NCBI GenBank assembly: GCA_036388475.1
Contig: DASVRT010000038.1
Coordinates: forward strand, 1 to 64,000
Reading direction: 5' to 3'
Origin: JALZHR01 sp036388475
GTDB lineage: Bacteria; Acidobacteriota; Blastocatellia; Pyrinomonadales; Pyrinomonadaceae
DNA length: 64,000 bases
Shown: piece by piece, positions 8,175-17,432 of the stretch
How positions within the stretch are numbered: position 1 is the first letter of the stretch
Layout: each line of letters begins with the position of its first letter
Notes under the pieces: model-generated
What the model was told of the DNA's origin: nothing
Database searches by the model: none
The model's input: the letters and a program-made list of their open reading frames with translations, nothing else
Translations under genes and position numbers: made by a program

Positions 8175-9354
8175 TCTACCAAACCGCAAGCTGAAAGTCC
8201 TGCACCTGATTGAAGGACTCGGTTCGGGCGGAGCCGAGCGCCTGCTTTACACGAATCTCAAACACTTCGACCGCGAGCGCCTGGAAAACGAAGTCGTCAC
8301 CGTTTTTTCCGCCAACGATTACTGGAAACAGCCGATTCTCGACTTCGGCGTTCCGGTTTCAAGTCTTGATTGCAAAAGCCTGCGCGATATTCTGACGGGC
8401 GTCAGCCGCCTGCGAAAAGAAATTGCGCGCTTTCGACCGGATTTGATTCACACGCATCTCTGGGCGGCAAACGTCGTCGGCAGAATCGCCGGATTTTTGA
8501 CGAAAGTTCCGGTGCTAAGCTCGATTCACAACCCCGAATACGAGCCGGAAGTTTTCACCGACACGACCGAATTAAATTCAAAAAAATTGTTCGTCGCCCG
8601 CAGTCTGGACAAATGGACGGCGCGTTTCGGCTGCCGGAAAATGCTCGCCGTCAGCCGCTACGTCAAAGAAAGCGCCAGCCGTCATCTCGATTTCCCGCTC
8701 GAAAAAATCGAAGTGCTCTACAATCCGGTTGACGTTTCGGATTTGTGTTCGGGCGCAAACCGGACGCGCGCCGGCGTCTTAAACGAACTGAACTTGCCGC
8801 CGGATTCGTCTATACTTTTAAACGTCGCGCGCGTTGCGCCGCAAAAAGGCTTGCTTTACGCGATTCAGGCGCTCGCCGAAATTCGCCGAAAATTTCCCGA
8901 AACGTGTCTGATTTCCGTCGGCGGTCAGGACGACGCGGCGTGGCTGGCGCGGCTCGAACGGGAAATCGAAAAACTCGACTTGAAAAATCACGTCCGGCTT
9001 CTGGGCGCGCGGCGCGACGTCAAAGATTTTTTGTATAATTGCGATTTGTTCGTTTTCCCTTCGGTTTTTGAAGGCTTGGGAATCGCGCTGACGGAAGCGA
9101 TGGCGGTCGGCTGCGCGTGCGTGGCGAGCGATATAAAACCGTTGGACGAGTTTGTCGAAGCGGGCGTTGACGGAATATTTTTCGCGCCCGGAAATTCGTC
9201 GGCGCTCGCGCAAGCGGCGGTTGATTTACTGGAGAATGAAAAAAAACGCGCCGCGATTGGACAAGCGGCGCAGGAAAAAGCTTTGAGTCTTTTTCAACCG
9301 CAGCCGGCGGCTGATAAACTAACCGAGATATATTTTTCGATGGTTAAGCGATAA
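8152..9354 (+). CDS. Glycosyltransferase family 4
   Basis: GT-B glycosyltransferase, 400 residues. Seen: KVLHLIEGLGSGGAERLL (donor/acceptor loop typical of GT4), RPDLIHTHLWAANVVGR, VLYNPVDVSDL, LLNVARVAPQKGLLYAI and LFVFPSVFEGLGIALTEAMAVGC with the E-x7-E motif. ATG 8152 lies inside the previous methyltransferase, which indicates coupling. The 127-bp spacer after it holds an oligomer repeat. Confidence 0.9.
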   Translation: MSAARANNLPNRKLKVLHLIEGLGSGGAERLLYTNLKHFDRERLENEVVTVFSANDYWKQPILDFGVPVSSLDCKSLRDILTGVSRLRKEIARFRPDLIHTHLWAANVVGRIAGFLTKVPVLSSIHNPEYEPEVFTDTTELNSKKLFVARSLDKWTARFGCRKMLAVSRYVKESASRHLDFPLEKIEVLYNPVDVSDLCSGANRTRAGVLNELNLPPDSSILLNVARVAPQKGLLYAIQALAEIRRKFPETCLISVGGQDDAAWLARLEREIEKLDLKNHVRLLGARRDVKDFLYNCDLFVFPSVFEGLGIALTEAMAVGCACVASDIKPLDEFVEAGVDGIFFAPGNSSALAQAAVDLLENEKKRAAIGQAAQEKALSLFQPQPAADKLTEIYFSMVKR

Positions 9355-9362
9355 GTTAAGGC

Positions 9363-9475
9363 AAAAGTAAAAAGTAAAAAGTAAAACGGAAGATAAACAG
9401 TAACAGATAAAATCCCGTTTTAATTTTCAATTCTTCGCTTTCGCTTTCGGCTTTCGGCTTTTTACTTAAAAACTT
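9363..9475 (+). repeat. Heptamer array pair in spacer (AAAAGTA and CTTTCGG/CTTTTTA units)
   Basis: Three perfect AAAAGTA heptamers at 9363-9383 are followed by AAACGGA. About 50 bp further on a second run reads CTTTCGC, TTTCGG, CTTTCGG, CTTTTTA, CTTAAAA. The end of the second run is complementary to the first units, so the two can form a head-to-head hairpin. It fills the spacer just before the GTG-start glycosyltransferase at 9482. Function unknown; it belongs to a wider class of oligomer arrays seen across this window. Confidence 0.7.
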
Positions 9476-9481
9476 GAATTT

Positions 9482-10735
9482 GTGAATATAAAAACCTTAT
9501 ACATCTCGTATTTCGGCATTCGCGAGCCGCTGGTGCAGACGCAGGTCGTCGCTTATCTGCGCGAAATTGCAGACGGCGGCGTGACGGTTCATCTCGTCAC
9601 CTTCGAGCCGAATTTCAAGCAAAGCTGGACGCCGGAACAGATTGAAGAAGAAAGAAAAAAATTAGCCGCGCAAGGCATCGCGTGGCATTGTCTCGCCTAT
9701 CACAAAAGACCTTCCGTTCCGGCGACGCTTTATGATGTCACGGTCGGCGCGCGATTTATCAGAAAACTTATCCGGCAGGAAGGAATCAACGTGCTGCACG
9801 CGCGCGGTCACATTCCGGTTTTGATGGCGTCGATCGCCAACGCCCGACGCGATGGTGAAATCATCTTCGACATTCGCGGGCTGGTCGCCGAAGAATACGC
9901 CGACGCGGGAATTTTTCCGCACGGCTCGCCGCCTTTTCGGGCGATTAAATGGATTGAAAAATTAGGATTAAAAAAAGCCGCGCAAATCGTGGTTTTGACC
10001 AATAAAATGCGCGACTATCTGGTCAAAGAGCGCTCGGTCAAGCCGGAAATCATCGAGGTCATTCCGTGCTGCGTGGATTTTTCGCGAATCGAAAACGCCG
10101 AGCTTCGGCTGCCGCCTTCGACGAGATTCGAGTTGATTTACGCCGGTTCGGTCAGCGGTTTGTATCTGCTGGAAGAAATGTGCGCTTTTTTTCTGGAACT
10201 CAAAAAGCGAAAACCCGACGCCTTTTTTCGCATTCTGACGAAGCATCCGGCGGAAGAAACGGCGAAGGCTTTTCGGAAACTCGGCATCGGCGAAAACGAT
10301 TACGAAGTTTTATCCGTTAAGCCTTCGGAAGTCGGAACTTATATCAGACAGGCGCGCCTGGCGATTTCCTTTAGAAAAAGCACTTTTGCGCAGATCGCCG
10401 CTTCGCCGACAAAGATTCCCGAATATCTGGCGGTCGGCGTCCCGGTCGTGTCGAACGCCGGTATAGGCGACACGGACGCGCTGATTGAAAACGAAAAAGT
10501 CGGCGTGACGGTCAGCGACCTTTCGCCCGCAGGCTATGCGCAGGCGGTCGATCAAGCGCTGGAGCTTTTACTGGACGCAGCGCTTTATGAAAGATGCGTC
10601 CGCGTGGCGCACTCCGGTTTCGATTTAAAATCAGTCGGCAGAAACGGCTATCTTAATGTTTATAAAAGGTTATCAAGTGCGTTCGCGGTCGAATCCGACA
10701 GCTTGCGGGGCGTGCCGACAAAGGAGCGAATTTAG
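9482..10735 (+). CDS. GT4-like glycosyltransferase
   Basis: 417-residue GT-B protein. Seen: TLYISYFGIREPLVQTQVVAYL at the start, VLHARGHIPVLMASIA, EIIFDIRGLVAEEYADAG, VIPCCVDFSRI, ELIYAGSVSGLYLLEEM and a C-terminal ARLAISFRKSTFAQIAASPTKIPEYLAVGVPVV, which replaces the usual E-x7-E region of GT4. It starts at GTG 9482 and follows a repeat-rich spacer. A 355-bp AT-rich gap comes after it, so it probably ends one transcription block. Substrate unknown. Confidence 0.8.
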   Translation: MNIKTLYISYFGIREPLVQTQVVAYLREIADGGVTVHLVTFEPNFKQSWTPEQIEEERKKLAAQGIAWHCLAYHKRPSVPATLYDVTVGARFIRKLIRQEGINVLHARGHIPVLMASIANARRDGEIIFDIRGLVAEEYADAGIFPHGSPPFRAIKWIEKLGLKKAAQIVVLTNKMRDYLVKERSVKPEIIEVIPCCVDFSRIENAELRLPPSTRFELIYAGSVSGLYLLEEMCAFFLELKKRKPDAFFRILTKHPAEETAKAFRKLGIGENDYEVLSVKPSEVGTYIRQARLAISFRKSTFAQIAASPTKIPEYLAVGVPVVSNAGIGDTDALIENEKVGVTVSDLSPAGYAQAVDQALELLLDAALYERCVRVAHSGFDLKSVGRNGYLNVYKRLSSAFAVESDSLRGVPTKERI

Positions 10736-11090
10736 ATTTATCTTTTTGCGGAATTTGAAGTAATCGGTTTAAATTTGTAAAATTCGTTGTTGCGAACGTC
10801 GCACATTTTATGGAAATAGCTTATAGTTTTAAGTTTGTGTTTTAAAAATATTATTAGATATGTATGTTAGGTAACAGAGTATTTACGCCGTTTTTGATAT
10901 GTTACGAGTAAATTATAAGCAATCGAGTGAGATTTAACAGAGAGAGACAGTAGCAAGAAGAGGCAAATCTTCCCCGTTTAACGGCTTCATTTCTTCTACG
11001 GCACAGGGTTGGAAAACTGACGAAAGCTCGCTAAGAAATTCTCTAATCACTGTCAGATAACGGATAAATCCTTGCCCCCACATTTTTAGT
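10736..11090. other. 355-bp AT-rich spacer without a recognisable gene
   Basis: No coding frame with a family-like product is visible on either strand. The first 200 bases are strongly AT-rich (for example TTTTAAAAATATTATTAGATATG), unlike the GC-rich genes around it. The remainder could be a promoter plus long leader for the GT4 at 11091. No clear -35/-10 pair or riboswitch consensus could be assigned by eye. Confidence 0.5.
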
Positions 11091-12227
11091 ATGAAACTTT
11101 TAGCCATCGTTCCCAGTCTTTACGATATATCACCGGGTCAGCGCTACCGCATCGAACAATGGGAGCCGATTTTGCGCGAGAAAGGCGTGGAAATCACTTA
11201 TTCGCCTTTTGAAACCGACGAGCTGCGCGGAGTTTTGTATCAGCCCGGACGCATCGCGGAAAAGATGAAATTCGTAATGAAAAGCATCAACCGGCGGCGC
11301 GAGGATTTGCGCCACGCGCGCGATTTCGACGCCGTTTACGTTTTTCGCGAAGCCGCGCTGCTCGGTCCCGCGTATTTTGAAAGATTGATTAAGCGCAAGG
11401 GCGTGCCGATGATTTTCGATTTCGACGACGCGGTTTTCGTTTCCTACAAAAGTCCTTCCAACGGTTATCTAAGCTACTTAAAATTTCCGGGCAAAACGGC
11501 GACGATTTGCCGCTTATCGACGCACATTATGGCGGGCAATCCGTATCTGGCGGATTACGCGCGGCAATATAACCCGGCGGTGACGATTGTGCCGACGACG
11601 ATCGACACCGACAAATACGAATTTCCCGAAAACAAACCGGCAAACGCTGTTCCGGTCATCGGCTGGAGCGGCAGTCACAGCACGGTTCAGCATCTGGACA
11701 CGTTGCGCGAAACTTTGCAGGATTTGGCGCGGACGGCAAAATTTCGCCTGCGCGTAATCGGCACGCCGAATTACGCGATTGAAGGCGTCGAGGTCGAAGC
11801 GATGCCGTGGCGCTCGGAAACGGAAACGAGCGATTTGCAGCCGATTGACATCGGCGTGATGCCGCTGCCGGACGACCAGTGGAGCAAAGGCAAATGCGGG
11901 CTGAAAGCCTTGCAGTATATGGCTTTGGGCGTTCCGACCGTTTGCTCGCCGGTCGGCGTCAATTCCGATATTATACAGGACGGCGAAAACGGTTTTCTGG
12001 CTGGCACGAAAGACGAATGGATTGAAAAATTAAAACGTCTCCTCGATTCCGCCGAGCTGCGCCGCCGGCTCGGCGCTGCCGGACGCCGGACGGTCGAAGA
12101 AAAATATTCCGCGCAGGTTCAAGCGCCGCGCGTATTTCAGATTCTTTCGTCGGTCGTGAGCGCCAAAACCGCTGATAAAAAAGCGCTCGAAGCGGAAAAA
12201 CAGGAAGAAAAGTCATACAGCATCTGA
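11091..12227 (+). CDS. Glycosyltransferase family 4
   Basis: 378-residue GT-B protein. Seen: LLAIVPSLYDISPGQRYRIEQW (common in this GT4 subgroup), VYVFREAALLGPAYFERL, MIFDFDDAVF, VPVIGWSGSHSTVQHL and SDLQPIDIGVMPLPDDQWSKGKCGLKALQYMALGVP, where the K-x-G-L-K and following region replace the E-x7-E motif. It is separated from the epimerase by 26 bp and is likely co-transcribed with it. Confidence 0.87.
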   Translation: MKLLAIVPSLYDISPGQRYRIEQWEPILREKGVEITYSPFETDELRGVLYQPGRIAEKMKFVMKSINRRREDLRHARDFDAVYVFREAALLGPAYFERLIKRKGVPMIFDFDDAVFVSYKSPSNGYLSYLKFPGKTATICRLSTHIMAGNPYLADYARQYNPAVTIVPTTIDTDKYEFPENKPANAVPVIGWSGSHSTVQHLDTLRETLQDLARTAKFRLRVIGTPNYAIEGVEVEAMPWRSETETSDLQPIDIGVMPLPDDQWSKGKCGLKALQYMALGVPTVCSPVGVNSDIIQDGENGFLAGTKDEWIEKLKRLLDSAELRRRLGAAGRRTVEEKYSAQVQAPRVFQILSSVVSAKTADKKALEAEKQEEKSYSI

Positions 12228-12253
12228 AGATTTGGGGGAAACAAGGAAAAGGA

Positions 12254-13381
12254 ATGGAAAAGTTTAATATCTTGGTAACGGGCGGCGCGGGTTTTATCGG
12301 CTCGCACCTGGTTGACGCGCTGGTGAAAAAAGGACACCGCGTCAGGATTCTGGACTCGCTGGTCGAGCAGGTTCACGGCGGAAGCGTACCGGAACATTTG
12401 AACAAAGACGCCGAGTTTATTCAGGCGGATATGAACGACGCGGAAGCGGTCAGCCGCGCGCTGGACGGAATCGACGTGGTTTATCACAAGGCGGCGGAAG
12501 TCGGCGTCGGGCAGTCGATGTATGAAATCGTCCGTTACGTCAAAGCGAACGATTTGGGCACGGCGGTTCTTCTGGAAGAAATGATTAAACGCCCGAAACA
12601 GTTTCGCAAATTAGTCGTCGCTTCGTCGATGTCGATTTACGGCGAAGGCGCGTATATCTGCGAAGGCTGCAATGAAACCGTCTATCCTTACCTGCGCGAA
12701 AACGAACAGCTCGAAGCGCAGGATTGGGATTTCAAATGCGAGAAATGCGGCGACGGCGTTTTGAAACCGACCGGAACGAGCGAAAGCAAACCGCTTTTCC
12801 CGACCTCGGTTTACGCCGTCAGCAAACAAGACCAGGAACAATACTGCATCTGCGTCGGTCGCGCTTATAAAATACCGACCGTCGCTTTTCGGTATTTTAA
12901 CGTTTACGGCACGCGGCAAGCGCTGTCGAATCCTTACACGGGCGTCTGCGCGATTTTTTCGTCGCGCCTTTTGAACAACGAAAGCCCGATGATTTTTGAA
13001 GACGGCGGACAGACGCGCGATTTCGTCCACGTCAGCGACATCGTGCAGGCGAATCTGCTCGCGCTCGAAACCGACAAAGCCGATTACCAGCCGGTCAATG
13101 TCGGCACGGGTCGCCCGATTTCGGTCAAGGAAATCTCGCAGCTTTTGGCGAAAGGCTTGGGCAAGGACATCGAGCCGCAAATCGTCGGCAAATACCGCGA
13201 AGGCGACATTCGTCACTGCGTCGGCGACATTACGCGCGCGCGTCAATTACTGGGCTACGAGCCGAAAGTAAACCTCGAAGAAGGCTTGATGAATCTTCTC
13301 GAATGGGTCAAAGACCAGAAACCGGCTGATCGCGTGGCGACGGCGACGGCGGAACTGGCGGCGCGCTCGCTGGTCAGATAA
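12254..13381 (+). CDS. NAD-dependent nucleotide-sugar epimerase/dehydratase with CxxC insert
   Basis: Extended SDR acting on a nucleotide sugar. Seen: the NAD motif ILVTGGAGFIGSHLVDAL (residues about 5-22), VVASSMSIYGEG, the catalytic YAVSK (about residue 190), FRYFNVYGTRQ and GGQTRDFVHVSDI. Between the SSMSIYG strand and the YxxxK motif there is an insert with CEGC and later CEKCGDG, a probable zinc knuckle. I recall such an insert from the WbiB-type dTDP-L-rhamnose 4-epimerase group, but substrate assignment is inference. A UDP-sugar epimerase is the alternative. Confidence 0.85.
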   Translation: MEKFNILVTGGAGFIGSHLVDALVKKGHRVRILDSLVEQVHGGSVPEHLNKDAEFIQADMNDAEAVSRALDGIDVVYHKAAEVGVGQSMYEIVRYVKANDLGTAVLLEEMIKRPKQFRKLVVASSMSIYGEGAYICEGCNETVYPYLRENEQLEAQDWDFKCEKCGDGVLKPTGTSESKPLFPTSVYAVSKQDQEQYCICVGRAYKIPTVAFRYFNVYGTRQALSNPYTGVCAIFSSRLLNNESPMIFEDGGQTRDFVHVSDIVQANLLALETDKADYQPVNVGTGRPISVKEISQLLAKGLGKDIEPQIVGKYREGDIRHCVGDITRARQLLGYEPKVNLEEGLMNLLEWVKDQKPADRVATATAELAARSLVR

Positions 13382-13387
13382 ATTTTA

Positions 13388-14272
13388 ATGACACTAAGGA
13401 AAACCCTCAAAACGATTTACCGGCGCGTTCCGTTTAAGCGGCAGCTTTTTACGGTCGTCAAAACTTTCATCACGCCGAGCGAAAGCGTCTATAAACATCT
13501 TCATTTTCAGGACGATTTTAGCGTCTGCGTCGATGAAAAGCATTCTTTTCGGATGCGTCACGGCGGTTTGGAGCTGGAAAACACTCTGTTTTGGGTCGGT
13601 CCGAGCGGCGGCTGGGAACGAAACTCGATGTCAATCTGGATAAAGCTGGTCAAAAACGCTCGTGTGATTTTCGACATCGGCGCGAATACCGGATATTATT
13701 CGCTGGTGGCGAAGGCTTTGAACCCGCAGGCGAAAATCTACGCTTTTGAGCCGATTGCCGAGAGCTTTCACAATCTCGAATACAACAACCGGATTAACGA
13801 TTTCGACATCGTCTGCTTTGACTGCGCCGCGTCGAACGTGGACGGCGAAGCGAACATTTTCGCCGCGCCCGACGATTTTTACGCCGTCACTCTGAACAAG
13901 GATTATCTGGACAGAAAAGATATTTCCAGCGTGCCGACGACGATTAAAGTGGCGCGGCTCGACACTTTGATTGAAGAATTGAAAATCGAAAAGATAGATT
14001 TAATCAAGCTCGACGTCGAGACTTACGAGGCGGAAGTGCTGGAAGGCTTGGGCAAATATCTGGACGAATTTCGCCCGACTTTGCTGATCGAGATTTTAAA
14101 CGACGACGTCGGGCATCGCATCGAAGCGTTGATAAAAGGAAAAGATTATCTATACTTTAATATCGACGAAGAATCGGACTCGATTCGAAAAGTCGAGCAA
14201 ATTACGAAAAGCGATTATTATAATTATTTAATCTGCAATCGCAAGATTGCCGCAGAAATCGGTTTAATATAA
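13388..14272 (+). CDS. FkbM-family methyltransferase
   Basis: 294-residue SAM-dependent O-methyltransferase. Seen: ARVIFDIGANTGYYSLVAKAL (motif I, about residues 94-114), KIYAFEPIAESFHNLEYN, FDCAASNVDGEANIF and LIKLDVETYEAEVLEGLG, the FkbM hallmark acidic motif. It lies six bases after the epimerase and is therefore in the same operon. Sugar hydroxyl methylation is the likely role. Confidence 0.9.
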   Translation: MTLRKTLKTIYRRVPFKRQLFTVVKTFITPSESVYKHLHFQDDFSVCVDEKHSFRMRHGGLELENTLFWVGPSGGWERNSMSIWIKLVKNARVIFDIGANTGYYSLVAKALNPQAKIYAFEPIAESFHNLEYNNRINDFDIVCFDCAASNVDGEANIFAAPDDFYAVTLNKDYLDRKDISSVPTTIKVARLDTLIEELKIEKIDLIKLDVETYEAEVLEGLGKYLDEFRPTLLIEILNDDVGHRIEALIKGKDYLYFNIDEESDSIRKVEQITKSDYYNYLICNRKIAAEIGLI

Positions 14273-14326
14273 TAGATATTTTGGTTATAAACTATTTTTC
14301 GAGCGGTTTTCGGAGAAGTTTTTAGT

Positions 14327-16057
14327 ATGTATATTTTGGGCTTAACGACGCTGGGCGATTCAGCCGCGACTTTAATAAAAGACGGCGAGATTGTCGCGGC
14401 GGCGGAAGAAGAGCGTTTTTCACGCAAAAAACATCACCTCGGTTTTCCTTTCAAAGCGATTCAGTATTGTCTGGACGAAGCGGGAATCACAATGAAAGAC
14501 GTCGCGCACGTCGGGCATTACTGGAAACCGTGGATTCTGCGGCATAAAGCGATGCAGGCGCTCAAAGCGGGTTTAATCTCGCGCGATATGTTCAAAGCGC
14601 GCGCCGATAGAGGCGTGAAACAGGTCAGCGAAAGCTATCTCGGAATGTTCTGGCATCCGAAACGCCTGCGCCAGCATTTCGGCGAAAGCAATTTCAAGTT
14701 TCATTTTCTGGAACATCACCAGACGCACGCGGCGAGCGCGTTTTTCGTTTCGCCGTTTGAATCGGCGGCGATTCTGACCTGGGACGGCACGGGCGAAGAC
14801 ACGACGACGCTTTTCTGTCGCGGCGAAGGCACGCGCCTGAAAGTCCTGAAACGCATTAAATTGCCGCACAGCTTGGGACAATTTTATTCCGCCGTGACGA
14901 ATTATCTCGGCTTCGATATGTTCGGCGGCGACGAGTGGAAAGTGATGGGACTGGCTGCATACGGCAAGCCGGAATATTACGATTTCTTCTCGAAAAAAGT
15001 CCTGACGACGAACGGCAGCGGCGATTTTCATTTCGACATAAAAGTTTTAGACCATCACTTAGCGAAGCATTATCAATTTCCCGAAGGCATCGTCAAAGAG
15101 CTCGGCGAGCCGCGCAAAAAAGGCGAGGAACTGACCGAGCATCACTGGAACATCGCTTCGAGCGCGCAAAAAGTCGTCGAAGACACGGCGATTTATCTGG
15201 CGCACCGCATCAAGGAAATGACGGGCGAGGAAAATCTCTGTATGGCGGGCGGCGTGGCTTTCAATTCGGTGATGAACGGGCGCATTTTTCACGAAACGCC
15301 GTTTAAAAATTTCTACGTCCAGCCGGCGGCGGGCGATGCGGGCTGTTCGCTCGGCGCGGCGCTGATGGTCTGGCATCAGAAACTCGGAAATCCCAGAAAA
15401 TTCGTGATGAATCATTCGTATTGGGGACCGAAATTTTCCAACGAAGAATGCCGTCAAGCTTTAGACGAAGCCGGCTTGAAATACGAAACTCTGCCGGACG
15501 AAACGCTTTTGCCGCGGCTGGCGAAAATGATTTCCGAAGGCGCGATTATCGGCTGGTTTAACGGGCGGATGGAATGGGGACCGCGCGCGCTCGGCGCGAG
15601 AAGCTTTCTGGCAGACCCGCGCCGCGCGGATATGCGCGAGGTTTTGAATCATAAAGTAAAATTGCGCGAATGGTTTCGCCCGCTCGCGCCGTCGATGCTC
15701 GAAGAATACGGGCGCGAAGTTTTCGGCGTCGAGCATCACGACCCGTTTATGATTACCGTCATCCAGGTCGCCGAAGAATACAAAAAGAAAATTCCGGCGG
15801 TCGTCCACGTGGACGGCACGGCGCGCCCGCAGATGGTTAGTAAAAAAGTCAATCCGCGGTACTGGAATTTAATCAACGAGTTTAAGAAGCTGACCGGCAT
15901 TCCGATGCTTCTGAACACTTCGTTTAATATTCAGGAGCCGATTGTCTGCACGCCGCAGGATGCGGTCAATACTTTCAGAAACGCCAATTTCGACGCGCTC
16001 GTTCTGGAAAACAATCTGGTTTTAAACAGCAGCGGCAGCAGTAGTAGTGAGAAATAG
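14327..16057 (+). CDS. NodU/CmcH-type carbamoyltransferase
   Basis: Carbamoyltransferase of 576 residues that would transfer a carbamoyl group from carbamoyl phosphate (through carbamoyl-AMP) to a sugar hydroxyl. The N-terminal Kae1-like domain shows YILGLTTLGDSAATLIKDG, EEERFSRKKH, HHQTHAASAFFVSPF (metal-binding histidines) and LTWDGTGEDTT. MAGGVAFNSVMNG and GDAGCSLGAAL close the fold. The C-terminal domain shows MEWGPRALGARSFLADPR and LNTSFNIQEPIVCTP. The next gene follows four bases later. Carbamoylated sugars occur in Nod factors and some surface glycans, which fits the locus. Confidence 0.92.
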   Translation: MYILGLTTLGDSAATLIKDGEIVAAAEEERFSRKKHHLGFPFKAIQYCLDEAGITMKDVAHVGHYWKPWILRHKAMQALKAGLISRDMFKARADRGVKQVSESYLGMFWHPKRLRQHFGESNFKFHFLEHHQTHAASAFFVSPFESAAILTWDGTGEDTTTLFCRGEGTRLKVLKRIKLPHSLGQFYSAVTNYLGFDMFGGDEWKVMGLAAYGKPEYYDFFSKKVLTTNGSGDFHFDIKVLDHHLAKHYQFPEGIVKELGEPRKKGEELTEHHWNIASSAQKVVEDTAIYLAHRIKEMTGEENLCMAGGVAFNSVMNGRIFHETPFKNFYVQPAAGDAGCSLGAALMVWHQKLGNPRKFVMNHSYWGPKFSNEECRQALDEAGLKYETLPDETLLPRLAKMISEGAIIGWFNGRMEWGPRALGARSFLADPRRADMREVLNHKVKLREWFRPLAPSMLEEYGREVFGVEHHDPFMITVIQVAEEYKKKIPAVVHVDGTARPQMVSKKVNPRYWNLINEFKKLTGIPMLLNTSFNIQEPIVCTPQDAVNTFRNANFDALVLENNLVLNSSGSSSSEK

Positions 16058-16061
16058 CTAA

Positions 16062-17408
16062 ATGGAAAAAGTCCTCCTGGTCCTTTGTGTAGTATTCGGG
16101 CTGATAATCAGCGTCTTTCTGTTTCCCGACGGAATGGGCGCGACTCTGCTCTGTGCCATTTGCGCCAGTATCGCGGTTATGATTATCAATCGTCACAAAG
16201 ACGAAAAGGAATTTCTCGTTCAGGTATTTCTGCTCGGCTTATTTTTCCGAATGGTTCTGGGGGCGACGATTTACACTTTCGGCTGGGGCGAGTTTCTCGG
16301 CGGCGACTCAAGAACATACGACCAGCTCGGTTACACGCTGCTGCAAGTCTGGTATGGGCAGATTCCCGAAACTAATGAATATGCGAAGCGCGCCACGGCG
16401 ATGACCGGCTCCGGTTGGGGAATGTATTATCTGGTCGCCGCTATCTATTCTATCTTCGGGCGAAATCCTTTAGCCGCGCAGATGTTCAGCGCGGTCATCG
16501 GGGCGGCGACCGCGCCCGCCGCATATATCTGTTCCTACGGAATTTATCATAATAAACGCGTCGCCAAAGCTACCGCCCTGATTGTCGCCTTGTTTCCCTC
16601 GCTGATTCTCTGGTCGTGCCAGTTGCTGAAAGACGGATTTATTATCTTTCTTTTGATTCTGGCGATGGCGCTCGTGATGCGGCTTCAGGAAAAATTCGAT
16701 TATATTTCGACGGCTTTGCTGATTCTTTCGCTTTTCGCCATTCTGACGCTTCGTTTTTATATCTTTTATATGGTGGCGATTGCCGTCGTCGGCAGTTTCG
16801 TAATCGGCTTGAGCAATTCCGCGCAGGCGATTGTCCGGCGCGCCATCATCATAATGTTCATCGGTTTGGGGCTGACTTATCTGGGGGTCATGCGAAACGC
16901 GAGCAGCGAAATCGAGCAATACGGCAATCTCGAACGCATCCAGCAGAGCCGACAGAATCTGGCGGAAGCCGGTTCGGGATACGGCGAAGACCTCGACGTT
17001 TCGACCAGCGCGGGCGCAATCGCGGCGATTCCGCTCGGTTTTCTTTACCTGATGCTCGCGCCGTTTCCGTGGCAAATCGGCAATTTCCGGCAGGCGATTA
17101 CGATGCCCGAACAGATTCTCTGGTGGTGTTCGATACCGCTTCTGCTGGGCGGTTTGTGGTATACAATCAAGTATCGCCTGCGAAATTCGATTGCCATTTT
17201 GATTTTTACATTGATGCTGACGCTGGCTTATTCGATTTTTCAGGGCAATGTCGGCACGGCTTACCGGCAGCGCGCGCAGATTCAGGTTTTTCTTTTTATT
17301 TTTATCGCCGCCGGCTGGACTCTGATGAAGGAAAGACGCGAAAACACCAAGCGCCTGCACAATTTCGAGCGCGACCGGGTGAGAAAAAGTCTGCAAGTCA
17401 GAACGTAG
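16062..17408 (+). CDS. Multispanning membrane glycosyltransferase/polymerase-like protein (GT39/PMT_2-like)
   Basis: 448-residue integral membrane protein with about ten or more hydrophobic segments and little soluble sequence. A conserved-looking acidic periplasmic loop reads FLGGDSRTYDQLGY (about residue 85), as in C-type glycosyltransferases that use polyprenyl-phosphate sugars. A soluble loop with YGNLERIQQSRQNLAEAG lies near residue 290. It starts four bases after the carbamoyltransferase. It could be a GT-C transferase or a Wzy-like polymerase; the sequence alone does not decide. Confidence 0.65.
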   Translation: MEKVLLVLCVVFGLIISVFLFPDGMGATLLCAICASIAVMIINRHKDEKEFLVQVFLLGLFFRMVLGATIYTFGWGEFLGGDSRTYDQLGYTLLQVWYGQIPETNEYAKRATAMTGSGWGMYYLVAAIYSIFGRNPLAAQMFSAVIGAATAPAAYICSYGIYHNKRVAKATALIVALFPSLILWSCQLLKDGFIIFLLILAMALVMRLQEKFDYISTALLILSLFAILTLRFYIFYMVAIAVVGSFVIGLSNSAQAIVRRAIIIMFIGLGLTYLGVMRNASSEIEQYGNLERIQQSRQNLAEAGSGYGEDLDVSTSAGAIAAIPLGFLYLMLAPFPWQIGNFRQAITMPEQILWWCSIPLLLGGLWYTIKYRLRNSIAILIFTLMLTLAYSIFQGNVGTAYRQRAQIQVFLFIFIAAGWTLMKERRENTKRLHNFERDRVRKSLQVRT

Positions 17409-17432
17409 AATTTTTCGTTGAGTGATTTATAA

